Of a stretch of DNA of 64,000 nt, positions 15,842-24,219 are shown in pieces. The first letter of the stretch is position 1; each line of letters starts with the position of its first letter. The notes under the pieces are model-generated. The model ran no database searches, was not told the origin of the DNA, and saw only the letters and a list, made by a program, of their open reading frames with translations. A program made the position numbers and the translations under genes. The stretch spans positions 124,001 to 188,000 of the forward strand of contig NZ_WUQJ01000031.1 in assembly GCF_011074955.1 (NCBI RefSeq), in the 5' to 3' direction. This DNA is from Marinobacter caseinilyticus (GTDB lineage: Bacteria > Pseudomonadota > Gammaproteobacteria > Pseudomonadales > Oleiphilaceae).

Positions 15842-17602
15842 TCAGAGCGCCATATCGATCACCACGGGGTCGTGGTCGGAGGCACGCCAGGGTAGATGCG
15901 TCGGCCCGGCGGCGTCCGGCTGCCAACGCTGGTAACCCAATGCGGCGGGCTCATCACTGTTGATGTGCCAGAGCCGGGCACCGATGATGCGTTGATTGAC
16001 CGTGCCTTTGGCGAGGACGTAGTCCAGTGTGCCGGCGCGACCACGAAAGCGGTAGCTGTAGCTGGTGAGGCCCTGGCGCTGGCCCACAAGGTCGTGATAG
16101 CCGGCCCGCGCGAGATGCTGTAAGGGCGCTTCCCTGGCATAGCTGTTGAGATCTCCGGCGATCAGGGTGCCCAACGATCTGGCCGGCGTTGGTAAGCGCG
16201 TCAGCCACCGACTCAGGGCCCGGGCCTGCTCTAGCCGTGTCGAGGCATAACAACCCTGGCCATCGTTCTGGTCACGGTCGGCGGCCTGCGCCCCGCGACA
16301 GCTTTTGGATTTAAAATGGGCCGCTACGGCCCGCACGATATCCCCGCTTGCAGTCACTTTGAAGTCCTGCACGACGGGATGGCGGCCTGGTCCATCATAC
16401 GGCTGTGCGAGCGCCGGTCGGGTAAGATCGGCGATTGCGAGCCGGCGGCTGTGGTACAGCATAGCGCTGCGAATAAGGCGACGATCCCGGACCGGACCTG
16501 TGCGGACCCACTGCCAGTCAGGTCCCAGAGCGGCGGCCAGCTGCGCCAATGCGCTGTCCGGGTGGTCGCCGTCGTTTTCAATTTCAGCCAGTATCAGCAA
16601 GTCGGCATCCAGAGCGGTCAATGCGGCCACCAATCGAGCGGTTTGGTGTTTCAGGGCGGTCTGGCTCTGGGCTCCTCTGGGGGTTGGAAAGCCGCCGCCG
16701 TTGCCATCGCCATTAAAATAATTTTCCACGTTCAGCGCGACCACCCTGACGGCGGACTCTGATGGGCGCGGCGGTGGCGGCGGACGCGGGTTGGCAGACT
16801 CAAAGCGGGGGCTGGAATCCGGCTGCAGGCGCCAGGCACCGAACCGGTAATCGAGAACGCCGGTTAGTTTGGATGCCCGGTCGCCGGTGCGAACGGTGCG
16901 GCTCATCGTGAGTGCCGGCAGTGGGTAGGGTATCGGGCTCGGGTATTTCTGGCCGCTGCCGTCATCCAGGATGATCCGCTGGCGTTCCTGCACCTGCGCG
17001 AGCGCTGCGGCCTCCAGGCCCGGGACCAGGCGTTGGGTGGGCACAAACTGGGTCTCAGTGGCCAGCGTCAGTTCGCCAAAGCGGTGCAGATTGTGGTGGT
17101 CAATCACGGTCAATGCCCGGGTGAAACGCACGCGCATGTTTTCGAAGCGTTCAGGAGGTTCGGCCGAAGGCCACGGCAGACTCAGGGGCTGGGCCGTAGG
17201 CATCGGCGCCGGGCCACAGTCGCGCAGGATTTTGACGTTGACCACCTCCGTCAGACCGTAATATTCCCGGACCCGCCCGGTGACCTCGACTTGATGGCCG
17301 GTGGCACCAGTGGGACGTGAGGTGTACACAAACAGGGCTTCGGAGGTGCTGGGATCGTCATCGGTTTCGCCATCCGCCTGTTGCAGATAGAAACCCTTGA
17401 AGCCTTGAGCCCGGGTATCCAGGGTGATGACGCCACGGACCGTGACCCAGGCTCCCTGTAGGGGGGACTCAGACCGGTTTCCCTGGATTTGGGAAATTGG
17501 CGTTACAGGGGTGTGGCAGTCGGCGGCAAGGACTGGCGGTACCGCCGCTATTGCCGTCATCACCATTATCAACAACGCCAGGGTATAGCGCATGGCACGC
17601 AT
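15842..17602 (-). CDS. ExeM/NucH-type extracellular endonuclease/exonuclease/phosphatase
   Basis: About 586 residues from the ATG at 17602 (TTG 17611 and ATG 17593 are alternatives). A Sec signal peptide is clear: MRYTLALLIMVMTAIAAVPPVLA then mature protein. An OB-fold-like segment follows (GVITLDTRAQGFKGFYLQ, about 55-160), then the EEP nuclease domain from about residue 290: VVALNVENYF (Asn), LAEIEND (Glu), GDLNSY (Asp/Asn), and the terminal SDHDPVV (Asp/His). These are the metal and catalytic residues of the DNase I-like fold. Known ExeM proteins degrade extracellular DNA in biofilms and for nutrient scavenging. Three cysteines are few compared with some homologues. Confidence 0.9.
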   Translation of the reverse strand: MRAMRYTLALLIMVMTAIAAVPPVLAADCHTPVTPISQIQGNRSESPLQGAWVTVRGVITLDTRAQGFKGFYLQQADGETDDDPSTSEALFVYTSRPTGATGHQVEVTGRVREYYGLTEVVNVKILRDCGPAPMPTAQPLSLPWPSAEPPERFENMRVRFTRALTVIDHHNLHRFGELTLATETQFVPTQRLVPGLEAAALAQVQERQRIILDDGSGQKYPSPIPYPLPALTMSRTVRTGDRASKLTGVLDYRFGAWRLQPDSSPRFESANPRPPPPPRPSESAVRVVALNVENYFNGDGNGGGFPTPRGAQSQTALKHQTARLVAALTALDADLLILAEIENDGDHPDSALAQLAAALGPDWQWVRTGPVRDRRLIRSAMLYHSRRLAIADLTRPALAQPYDGPGRHPVVQDFKVTASGDIVRAVAAHFKSKSCRGAQAADRDQNDGQGCYASTRLEQARALSRWLTRLPTPARSLGTLIAGDLNSYAREAPLQHLARAGYHDLVGQRQGLTSYSYRFRGRAGTLDYVLAKGTVNQRIIGARLWHINSDEPAALGYQRWQPDAAGPTHLPWRASDHDPVVIDMAL

Positions 17603-17652
17603 AGGGGGCAACCTGAGAGCGGGGTCCGGTGGCCCGGACCATCGCGGTCAGC

Positions 17653-18558
17653 CTAACAGCTTTCCGCCAGCGCCTCACGCGAGGTCGTTCGAACGTTCAG
17701 CCAAGGTGCAAGCGCGTCCACGTTCACCAGCTCAAGTTGTTGCACCAGGGGGTCGGGGTCCGTGCAGTGAGGTCGAATACCGGCCAGGCTCAGCAAGTAC
17801 CGCACCAGAGCGGCGCGGGTTTCCAGCTTGAGCCTTTGGTTGTCCATACCGTAATCACTGGCAATGATGGCCTGTTGATCCGTGCTCAAACGACGATCGG
17901 GGCGTAACTCTATGGTGACGTTGCGATTCCAGTCATCGTCCTGGTGGATCGTGTGACGGTTGCGTTCATTCAGGATGGTCGGGGTGCCTCGAAACCGGCT
18001 TAAGACAAAATCCCGATACTCACCATAGCGCTCACACCAGCCCCGGACATGCCAGCGCTGGCCACTGTAGACCAGCGTATGGGGCTCAATGATTCGCTGC
18101 ATGCCCTGGGGCTGGCTCAGTGAGAAGTACTCCGCATCCAGGCGCTTGCCCTGGCGAGTAGCCGCCACCACGGCCCGGACCACCGACGGTTCCGCCAGAC
18201 GGCGCGGCATTCGCAGAACGGTGCTGTTCGGCAGACCAATATTCAGGGTTTCAAAGGTCTGGCTCAGGGCATCGTTGCGGGCCAGCAAGTCAAGATATTC
18301 CTCGGAGTGGCCCTGGGTCACGACCGGTGCAAATTCGGGCGAGGGCACATAGCCCTTGAGATGCCGATCGTAGACCAGATTGTCGGGCGCCAGTTCACGG
18401 AGGTACGTGTTGATATCCTTGGACGCCTGTTGTCGTCCGATGCCAAACCCGTGACAGATGTGATTGGTGGTCAGCCGCCCTTCCCAGAGCGCGATGATCT
18501 CAATAAGTCGGTAGCGTAGTAGCAGGTCCCAGCGGATGGGCCATTCCGTTTTCTTCAT
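17653..18558 (-). CDS. WYL-domain transcriptional regulator of BrxR/CapW-like architecture
   Basis: 301 residues: an N-terminal winged helix (about 1-75; LTTNHICHGFGIGRQQASKD), a linker with LAPDNLVYDRHLKGYVP, a WYL domain (about 135-215; the sequence YSGQRWHVRGWCE contains the ligand-face core) and a WCX-like C-terminal dimer domain (about 220-300). BrxR and CapW, regulators of BREX and CBASS defence loci, share this layout. Here no defence gene is in sight: the neighbours are the nuclease and, divergently, an MFS transporter. It probably represses the divergent transporter, itself or a distant locus in response to a nucleotide-like ligand. The assignment as WYL is firm; the BrxR/CapW relationship is from layout and remembered sequence pattern. 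Confidence 0.82.
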   Translation of the reverse strand: MKKTEWPIRWDLLLRYRLIEIIALWEGRLTTNHICHGFGIGRQQASKDINTYLRELAPDNLVYDRHLKGYVPSPEFAPVVTQGHSEEYLDLLARNDALSQTFETLNIGLPNSTVLRMPRRLAEPSVVRAVVAATRQGKRLDAEYFSLSQPQGMQRIIEPHTLVYSGQRWHVRGWCERYGEYRDFVLSRFRGTPTILNERNRHTIHQDDDWNRNVTIELRPDRRLSTDQQAIIASDYGMDNQRLKLETRAALVRYLLSLAGIRPHCTDPDPLVQQLELVNVDALAPWLNVRTTSREALAESC

Positions 18559-18641
18559 GACGATGGGCTCTATTCATGTTGGCTGACGAAAATCTGAACA
18601 ATCCTTGATCAGGAAGGCCATATTATCAGCTTTGCCGGGGC

Positions 18642-18656
18642 GTCGTGAGTTACGAC
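18642..18656. promoter_or_regulatory. Inverted repeat in divergent gap, possible operator of the WYL regulator
   Basis: GTCGT (18642-18646) and ACGAC (18652-18656) form a perfect 5-bp inverted repeat with a 5-base spacer, in the gap between the WYL regulator and the MFS gene. Size and position fit a dimeric repressor site, but a repeat this short can arise by chance. Confidence 0.25.
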
Positions 18657-18850
18657 CCATTAATGTAAAACAATGTTAAATAAATCGTCACAGAAGGCAC
18701 GACCTGGCACCAGGCCGGTGTCTCGGCAAGTGCGTAATGGTGTCGGACGACCGGCGCTGCTTTAATGCGACGTTCGGCGTTTCGGCCATTGCCTGCTATG
18801 TTCGTGGGACGTCCAGAAATTTTCATCGGCCCGGTCTTGGAGTACGTCGG

Positions 18851-20152
18851 ATGACCCGCATGGTCACCTCCCTGTCAGCGTTGTTGCTCAGTATTGTATT
18901 GCTGGTCAGCGGTAATGCCTTCCTGATGACGCTGCTCGGCATCAGGATGAGTATTGAATCCATCGATCCGGCCACCATTGGCTGGGTGCTGGTGTGTTAC
19001 TCCATCGGTTTTGTGCTGGGTACTTTGTACGTTAACCGGGTGATTGAGCGGGTTGGTCACATTCGGGCTTTTGCGGTCTTTGCGGCGGTGGCTGCGGTGG
19101 CCGCCCTACTATACCCGCTGGCGGTGTCGGCGGTTTTCTGGGCATTTTTACGCGGGTTGTCCGGGTTCAGCATGGCCGGGGTGCTGGTGGTGATCGAAAG
19201 CTGGTTCAGCAGTCGGGCCACAAACGCAAACCGGGGCGCGCTGTTTGCGGTTTATCAGATCGTGTTTTTTCTGTCGGCAGCGGGCGGCCAGTTGATTGTC
19301 AACCTGGGTGATCCTGCCAGTTTCACCCCATTTACGCTGGCGGCCATTCTGCTGACATTGGCCCTGATTCCACTGTCATTGACCCGAATGGACGCGCCGC
19401 CTATCGATGCGGTCGAGCGCATGTCGTTTTTCACCCTGGTTCGAGAGTCTTCGTCAGGGGTTGCAGGGTCGCTGATTTGTGGCGTGCTGATCGGTTCGTT
19501 TTACGCCTTGGGTCCGGTGTACGCGACTCTGGTCGGGATGGACGTGTCAGAGGTATCTGTCTTCATGGCGACGGCGATTGTCGCCGCCATGCTGCTGGCC
19601 TGGCCCCTGGGCCAGGTGTGTGATCGCTTTAATCGCCGTAAGGTAATGTGCTGGGTCGCGTTGATTGCGGCTATTGCAGGTACTGCCGCCGCGCTGTTGG
19701 GGCCTGGCCAGCTATGGCTGTTGATGCTCGCTGTGGGTGTCTTTACGGGGATGTCGGCCACGCTCTACCCCATTGCCGTGGCGATTACCAATGACCGGAT
19801 GGAGCACCATCGCATCGTTGCGGCCAGTGCGACCTTGTTGTTGAGCTATGGCATCGGCAGTGTGATCGGGCCGATCGTCATGGCCAAAGTGGTGAGTCTG
19901 GTGGGTCCCCAGGGGCTCTTTTTTGGCAACGCTGCGGTGCTGCTGGGTCTGGCGTTGTTCACGAGCTACAAGATCAAGACAACCTACGATGTGCCGGTGG
20001 CTGCGCAGGAGCATTTTGTGGCGGCGATGCCGCAGTCATCTACGGTGCTGGTGGAAATTGATCCGCGTAATGAGCATTTCCGAGTCTCACCCGAGATCGC
20101 GCCCGGATCCGGAGACGTGCCGTATCACGACGGGCTCCGGAGCACCGGTTAG
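18851..20152 (+). CDS. MFS transporter, YcaD-like
   Basis: About 433 residues from the ATG at 18851, which directly precedes the first membrane helix (LSALLLSIVLLVSGNAFLMTLLG). The frame is open from 18737, but the extra residues are unlike an MFS N-terminus. Twelve hydrophobic segments can be traced. The sequence NRGALFAVYQIVFFLSAAGGQLIV resembles the corresponding helix of E. coli YcaD, a member with no known substrate. The cytoplasmic loop after helix 8 contains the MFS-A-like CDRFNRRK. The gene is divergent from the WYL regulator, which may control it. Confidence 0.85.
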   Translation: MTRMVTSLSALLLSIVLLVSGNAFLMTLLGIRMSIESIDPATIGWVLVCYSIGFVLGTLYVNRVIERVGHIRAFAVFAAVAAVAALLYPLAVSAVFWAFLRGLSGFSMAGVLVVIESWFSSRATNANRGALFAVYQIVFFLSAAGGQLIVNLGDPASFTPFTLAAILLTLALIPLSLTRMDAPPIDAVERMSFFTLVRESSSGVAGSLICGVLIGSFYALGPVYATLVGMDVSEVSVFMATAIVAAMLLAWPLGQVCDRFNRRKVMCWVALIAAIAGTAAALLGPGQLWLLMLAVGVFTGMSATLYPIAVAITNDRMEHHRIVAASATLLLSYGIGSVIGPIVMAKVVSLVGPQGLFFGNAAVLLGLALFTSYKIKTTYDVPVAAQEHFVAAMPQSSTVLVEIDPRNEHFRVSPEIAPGSGDVPYHDGLRSTG

Positions 20153-20171
20153 GTCGTGGTTGGATACCCTG

Positions 20172-20201
20172 GGTCGGACGGTCACGGCTGGCCGTCCGAC
20201 C
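20172..20201. terminator. Ten-bp perfect hairpin after the MFS gene
   Basis: GGTCGGACGG (20172-20181) pairs exactly with CCGTCCGACC (20192-20201) around a 10-base loop, 20 bases after the MFS stop. No T-tract follows, so it may be a Rho-assisted terminator or an mRNA 3' stabiliser. Confidence 0.45.
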
Positions 20202-20303
20202 GTAACCTTCTGTCTGGCTGCCGTCCCGGACGGGCAATTGGGATGGATGCCTTTCGGTATTCCCTGATATAGCTTGCACTTCCTTTTCTGTTTTCATTGT
20301 AAT

Positions 20304-20325
20304 GATTAGCTTACTAGTATTAATC
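20304..20325. promoter_or_regulatory. Candidate MarR operator upstream of the marR-like gene
   Basis: GATTA (20304-20308) and TAATC (20321-20325) are inverted around an AT-rich centre that contains ACTAGT, 33 bases before the regulator ATG. A related string, GATTAATTAGTATAC, occurs just after the exporter gene at about 22235. MarR proteins bind palindromes of this size, often in their own promoters. Confidence 0.35.
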
Positions 20326-20357
20326 CTTCATCATGTTTTAAGCAAAAGAGAGTGTTT

Positions 20358-20798
20358 ATGGAGCGCGAAGCCATGAGAGATCAGTTCCCGTTTGCCGTTG
20401 CTCGGGTAACGCGCCGCTGGCGAAAACTGCTCGATGAGCGCTTGAAGGACCTGGGTGTCACCCAGGCGCGCTGGACCACGATGGTCTACCTGCAGCGTGG
20501 TGGTGAAGGCCTCACGCAGCGTGAGCTGGCCAGTTTGATGGCCATCGAAAACCCTACCCTGGTGCGGTTGCTGGACAGCCTCGAAGAGCAAGGCCTGATT
20601 CAACGCCGCCCCTGTCAGAATGACCGCCGCGCGCGCAGGCTTCACCTGACCGAGTCGGGCGAATCGTTCATGGACGACCTCAATGATCGGGCCAAAAGCC
20701 TCCGGGACGAAATGCTCGAAGGCGTCAGTGAAGACGACATTGATGTTGCACTGAAGGTCTTTAATACAATCATGGTGAATGGCGACCGGTTGAAATAA
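20358..20798 (+). CDS. MarR/SlyA-family transcriptional regulator
   Basis: 146 residues from the ATG at 20358, with GAGAG upstream; a GTG at 20352 is possible. The winged helix is visible in LTQRELASLMAIENPTLVRLLDSLEEQGLIQRRPCQNDRRARRLHLTESG, where the DRRA wing motif is diagnostic of the SlyA branch. Helices before and after form the dimer interface. MarR proteins usually repress an adjacent exporter and release it on binding a phenolic or lipophilic compound. The DHA2 exporter starts 28 bases after the stop, so this is very likely its regulator. Confidence 0.93.
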   Translation: MEREAMRDQFPFAVARVTRRWRKLLDERLKDLGVTQARWTTMVYLQRGGEGLTQRELASLMAIENPTLVRLLDSLEEQGLIQRRPCQNDRRARRLHLTESGESFMDDLNDRAKSLRDEMLEGVSEDDIDVALKVFNTIMVNGDRLK

Positions 20799-20826
20799 TC
20801 GGGTTGCCCTCATCAGGGGGGGGACC

Positions 20827-22218
20827 CTGTCTGACCATTCTCTAGAAGCCCTGCGCGCCCGCTACGGTGAACGCTGGCGCTGGTTTGCCGTAGCCACCGT
20901 CATGCTGGGGACGATGGCCACGGTGCTGAGCGCCACCATCGTTAACGTTGCCTTACCGGACATCATGACGGAATTTGGTATCCGCCAGGGTCAGGCGCAC
21001 TGGCTGGCGACCGGCTTTATTGCCGCCATGACAACGACCATGCTGACCACGGGCTGGCTGCTGGACCATTTTGGCCTGCGAAAAACCTTGGCAACGGCGA
21101 TGTTGTTGTTCAGTGCGGTGTCGATGGTGGGTGGTTTCAGTCCCACGCCGGAAACCCTGATTGCTGCCCGTGTGGCCCAAGGCGCATTTGCCGGCTTGAT
21201 GCAGCCCATGGCCATGTATCTGGTGTTTCGCATCTTCCCCAAAGAGCGTCGGGGCCAGGCCATGGGCATTTACGGCATGGGTGTGATTCTGGCGCCTGCA
21301 TTGGGGCCGGTGTTGGGCGGCGTGCTGGTGGACCAGCTGGATTGGCGTTTCGTCATGTTCGCGCCCGCGCCGGTGACCCTGTTTGGCGTGTTCATGGTGT
21401 GGAAGTTTTTACCCCGTCCTGTTGCCCCCTTGCTGTCTTACCCGTTTGACTTGAAAGGGTTTCTGCTGCTGGCGCTCACCATTGTCTCTAGCCTGGATGC
21501 GTTAAACCGGCTGCAGTCCCCGGCCGGGAACCTAATGTTCATTATGGTCGGAGGTACGGTTGCGCTGGTAGCCCTGACCTTGTTTGTACGGAGAGAGCGC
21601 CGGACAGAACATCCGCTTTTACAATTGCAGTTGCTGCGGCGCCGAAGTTTTCTTTTCGCCAATATCGGCGCCATTGCACTGGGGTTGGCGCTGTTTGGGT
21701 CGACCTATCTGATTCCGCTGTTTGTGCAGACTGCGCTTGACTTCTCTGCCACCGATGCCGGTTTGCTGATGTTGCCAGCGGGTATTGCGCTCGGGGTGAC
21801 GTTTCCGATTGCGGGTCGCATGGCTGACAAACGCAGTCCGCGGTTGCTGATCACGTTTGGCATGGCCCTGTTTGCGGCCTCCGCGTTGTTGTTTGCCATG
21901 TCGGACATTAGCCTGGGCTTTTTCTGGCTGGCGCTGTGGACGATTGTTGGCCGCATCGGCCTGGGCTTCATGTTACCGGCACTGTCTACCGGAGCGCTCA
22001 ACCCGTTGGAAGCGCACGAGCTGGGGCATGGCTCCAGCACCATCAACTTCACCCGCCAACTGGGCGGAGCCTATGGCATCAATATTGTCGCGCTGACGTT
22101 GGAGTATGGTGACCATGCCAACGGTTTGCCCACCATTGGGGCCTTTCACACGGCTTGGTGGTTGGTGGCGGGCTTTGTCGTGCTGGCGGTCTGGCCAGTG
22201 TGGCGGATACGTGACTGA
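20827..22218 (+). CDS. DHA2-family multidrug exporter (EmrB/QacA type), apparent CTG start
   Basis: About 463 residues if translation starts at CTG 20827. The first ATG in frame (20902) would remove the start of membrane helix 1, since WFAVATVML lies upstream of it. In the open frame (from 20794) there is no ATG, GTG or TTG before 20902. CTG 20827 gives MSDHSLEALRARYGERWRWF and has a run of eight G residues as its ribosome binding site. Helix 1 ends in the DHA2 pattern TIVNVALPDI, and motif A is not obvious in the usual place. About fourteen membrane segments are seen. The protein should export lipophilic drugs using proton motive force. It forms an operon with the marR-like gene. Confidence 0.88.
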   Translation: MSDHSLEALRARYGERWRWFAVATVMLGTMATVLSATIVNVALPDIMTEFGIRQGQAHWLATGFIAAMTTTMLTTGWLLDHFGLRKTLATAMLLFSAVSMVGGFSPTPETLIAARVAQGAFAGLMQPMAMYLVFRIFPKERRGQAMGIYGMGVILAPALGPVLGGVLVDQLDWRFVMFAPAPVTLFGVFMVWKFLPRPVAPLLSYPFDLKGFLLLALTIVSSLDALNRLQSPAGNLMFIMVGGTVALVALTLFVRRERRTEHPLLQLQLLRRRSFLFANIGAIALGLALFGSTYLIPLFVQTALDFSATDAGLLMLPAGIALGVTFPIAGRMADKRSPRLLITFGMALFAASALLFAMSDISLGFFWLALWTIVGRIGLGFMLPALSTGALNPLEAHELGHGSSTINFTRQLGGAYGINIVALTLEYGDHANGLPTIGAFHTAWWLVAGFVVLAVWPVWRIRD

Positions 22219-22255
22219 TTGTGTTTTTTGTGACGATTAATTAGTATACGGCTTC

Positions 22256-22443
22256 CTTCAGGGGAGTAGTCTCCACTGGCCGCTATACGCCAGTGGGTGC
22301 TGGTCAACACACTTGGGGCACATCCCCATGGCCATCACGTCCCGTGCGTTTGCGTGCTGATTGCGCAAGGACTGACAAGACCTGGGGTAACCCCATCTCC
22401 CATGGGCGGAGGATGGCGTTGCCTCTTGTCTGACTATCCGCCC
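22256..22443 (+). promoter_or_regulatory. yybP-ykoY-type manganese riboswitch plus expression platform
   Basis: The aptamer spans about 22256-22387. P1 can form between CTTCAGG (22256-22262) and CCTGGGG (22381-22387) using G-U pairs. The conserved GGGGAGTAG (22261-22269) and TCAACACACTTGG (about 22304-22316) match the remembered Mn2+-sensing loops, and CAAGACC lies before the 3' strand. The 3' strand of P1 can instead join TGGGG-TAA-CCCCA (22383-22395). Downstream, GGGCGGA (22404-22410) pairs with TCCGCCC (22437-22443) just ahead of the start codon, so control is probably at translation. The gene below is a predicted Mn2+ exporter, the known partner of this RNA class. Confidence 0.85.
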
Positions 22444-22454
22444 TGGAATCCACT

Positions 22455-23024
22455 ATGGACGCTTTACTCGCTTCAACTGCGGCGGTCTTTATTGCCGAAA
22501 TCGGTGATAAAACCCAACTCCTGTCGCTTTTTCTGATCAGCCGGTTTCCTCATCGCACGCCGATTATTCTGGGCATTCTGGTGGCAACCCTGCTTAACCA
22601 TGGCCTATCCGCGTTGTTCGGTGCCTGGCTCGCGCAGTTGGTTCCAGACCATTGGCTACTGTGGTTTGTCGCGGCCAGTTTCGTCGCCATTGCACTGTGG
22701 TTACTGATTCCCGACAAAGACTCTGCCCAGGACTCGGGCCTTCTCGGCCTCGGGGCCTTCGCAGCCACCACGATCATGTTCTTCGTGGCCGAGATTGGTG
22801 ACAAAACCCAGATTGCCACGGTGGTGCTGGCCGCGCGTTACGATGCCACGTTCTGGGTGATAGTAGGTACAACCATTGGTATGCTGGCAGCAAACGTACC
22901 CGTTATTATGGCGGGTAAATGGTTGATGGAACGGCTACCATTGGCAACAGCGCGTATTGGTGCAAGTGTGCTGTTCGCGGTGCTGGCGATCTTTACGGTA
23001 TGGGCAGCGTTGCGCTCACTTTGA
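22455..23024 (+). CDS. TMEM165/GDT1 family (UPF0016) predicted Mn2+ exporter
   Basis: 189 residues with about six membrane helices in two homologous halves. Each half carries the signature ExGDKT: EIGDKTQLLSLF at residues 15-26 and EIGDKTQIATVV near residue 110. In the family these acidic motifs form the cation path; bacterial members such as MneA export Mn2+ from the cytoplasm. The yybP-ykoY riboswitch immediately upstream supports manganese detoxification as the role. The ATG at 22455 has GGAA a few bases before it and follows the SD-sequestering hairpin. Confidence 0.92.
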   Translation: MDALLASTAAVFIAEIGDKTQLLSLFLISRFPHRTPIILGILVATLLNHGLSALFGAWLAQLVPDHWLLWFVAASFVAIALWLLIPDKDSAQDSGLLGLGAFAATTIMFFVAEIGDKTQIATVVLAARYDATFWVIVGTTIGMLAANVPVIMAGKWLMERLPLATARIGASVLFAVLAIFTVWAALRSL

Positions 23025-23063
23025 CGGACACGCCCAAAGATGGGACAGGTTGGAAGAGATACT

Positions 23064-24122
23064 ATGGTTTGGAGTAAGAGCGTCTGGGCTTTGGCATTGG
23101 TGATCATGGTGGTCGCCCGGCCAGGCTATGGCGAAGAGGCTACAGCGGAGCCGAACCCAAATCCGGAGCCAGAGGCGCTCGAAAGCCGAGTGCCGTCCTG
23201 GAAGGTAGAGGGTGATTTGGTCGGTGGCCTGGGGGTAATGAGAACCGTCTATGAAGACACCTTTGCCGAAATAGGCAGCCAGATCAGTATGGGCTATCTG
23301 GAGTTGGTTAAAGCCAATCCCGGGGTGGACCCCTGGCTTCCGGGCCTGGACACCCAAATCACCCTGCCTCGACAATACGTGTTACCGGATGTGAAACGCG
23401 AGGGCATTGTGATCAACCTGGCGGAGTACCGCCTGTATTACTTCAACAAGGGCACCGTGAGTGTGTATCCGGTCGGAGTGGGCACCGATGACAATCCGTC
23501 GCCGCTGACCGACGCCCGGGTGACGATGCGCCTGGAGTCTCCCGCCTGGTACCCGCCGGACAGTGTGCGGGCTGAGTATGAGGCAGACGGTGACTATTTG
23601 CCCCGGATGATTCCACCGGGACCAGAAAATCCGTTGGGCTCCCACGCCCTGTTGCTGAGTGAGAAGGGTTATCTGATTCACGGCACCAACAAAGGGTTCG
23701 GTGTCGGGATGCAAGTCAGTCACGGTTGTTTTCGAATGTATAACGAAGATATCAAAAGATTTGTCTATGATGTAGATAAGGGCACGTCGGTTCAGGTCAT
23801 CAATCAGCCCGTTAAGATAGGCATGCAAGGCAAAGAGGTATGGCTGGAGGTTCATCGGCCTGACGAAGACTACAGCGACGCTGTCAAAAATGAATTGTGG
23901 CGAAAGGTCAGTGAGCGCCTGGAGGCCTTCAGGGCTAAGCAGTCTGGCGTTGAAATACAGCGTCATGCGATCGAACTGGCGGTGGAACAGGCGGACGGAA
24001 TCCCCAGGATGATCGGTGAACGCCTGACGCAGGTGGCGGCGGACATCTCACCAGCGGATGGTCGTATCACCAACCAGTCTCCTGCCGAGACCGCGGAACA
24101 GCCGGTCAAATTGCTGTTTTAA
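23064..24122 (+). CDS. L,D-transpeptidase (YkuD domain), ErfK/YbiS-like
   Basis: About 352 residues. The ATG at 23064 has GGAAGAG upstream and gives a signal peptide (MVWSKSVWALALVIMVVARPGYG, then cleavage). A LysM-like region (about 50-85; GYLELVKANPGVDPWLPGLDTQITLP) precedes the YkuD domain (about 105-250). The catalytic motif is HGT..., then SHGCFRMYN with the active cysteine. Members attach the C-terminal lysine of Lpp to peptidoglycan or form 3-3 crosslinks. A long polar tail rich in acidic residues follows. An Lpp-like protein gene lies 2.5 kb downstream and is a plausible substrate. Confidence 0.9.
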   Translation: MVWSKSVWALALVIMVVARPGYGEEATAEPNPNPEPEALESRVPSWKVEGDLVGGLGVMRTVYEDTFAEIGSQISMGYLELVKANPGVDPWLPGLDTQITLPRQYVLPDVKREGIVINLAEYRLYYFNKGTVSVYPVGVGTDDNPSPLTDARVTMRLESPAWYPPDSVRAEYEADGDYLPRMIPPGPENPLGSHALLLSEKGYLIHGTNKGFGVGMQVSHGCFRMYNEDIKRFVYDVDKGTSVQVINQPVKIGMQGKEVWLEVHRPDEDYSDAVKNELWRKVSERLEAFRAKQSGVEIQRHAIELAVEQADGIPRMIGERLTQVAADISPADGRITNQSPAETAEQPVKLLF

Positions 24123-24219
24123 TGCGGCGCCAACAGAGGGCTTCCGCCGTATTGAAAAGGTAGTACCAGATCATTGATGGAGTCTCTGCCTGGCGCAGGG
24201 ACATTCCAGGGAGGTTGCG

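Noticed and set aside
22297..22536. 79-codon plus-strand frame over the riboswitch
   Set aside because: It overlaps the structured leader and the exporter start out of frame, and shows no coding signal.
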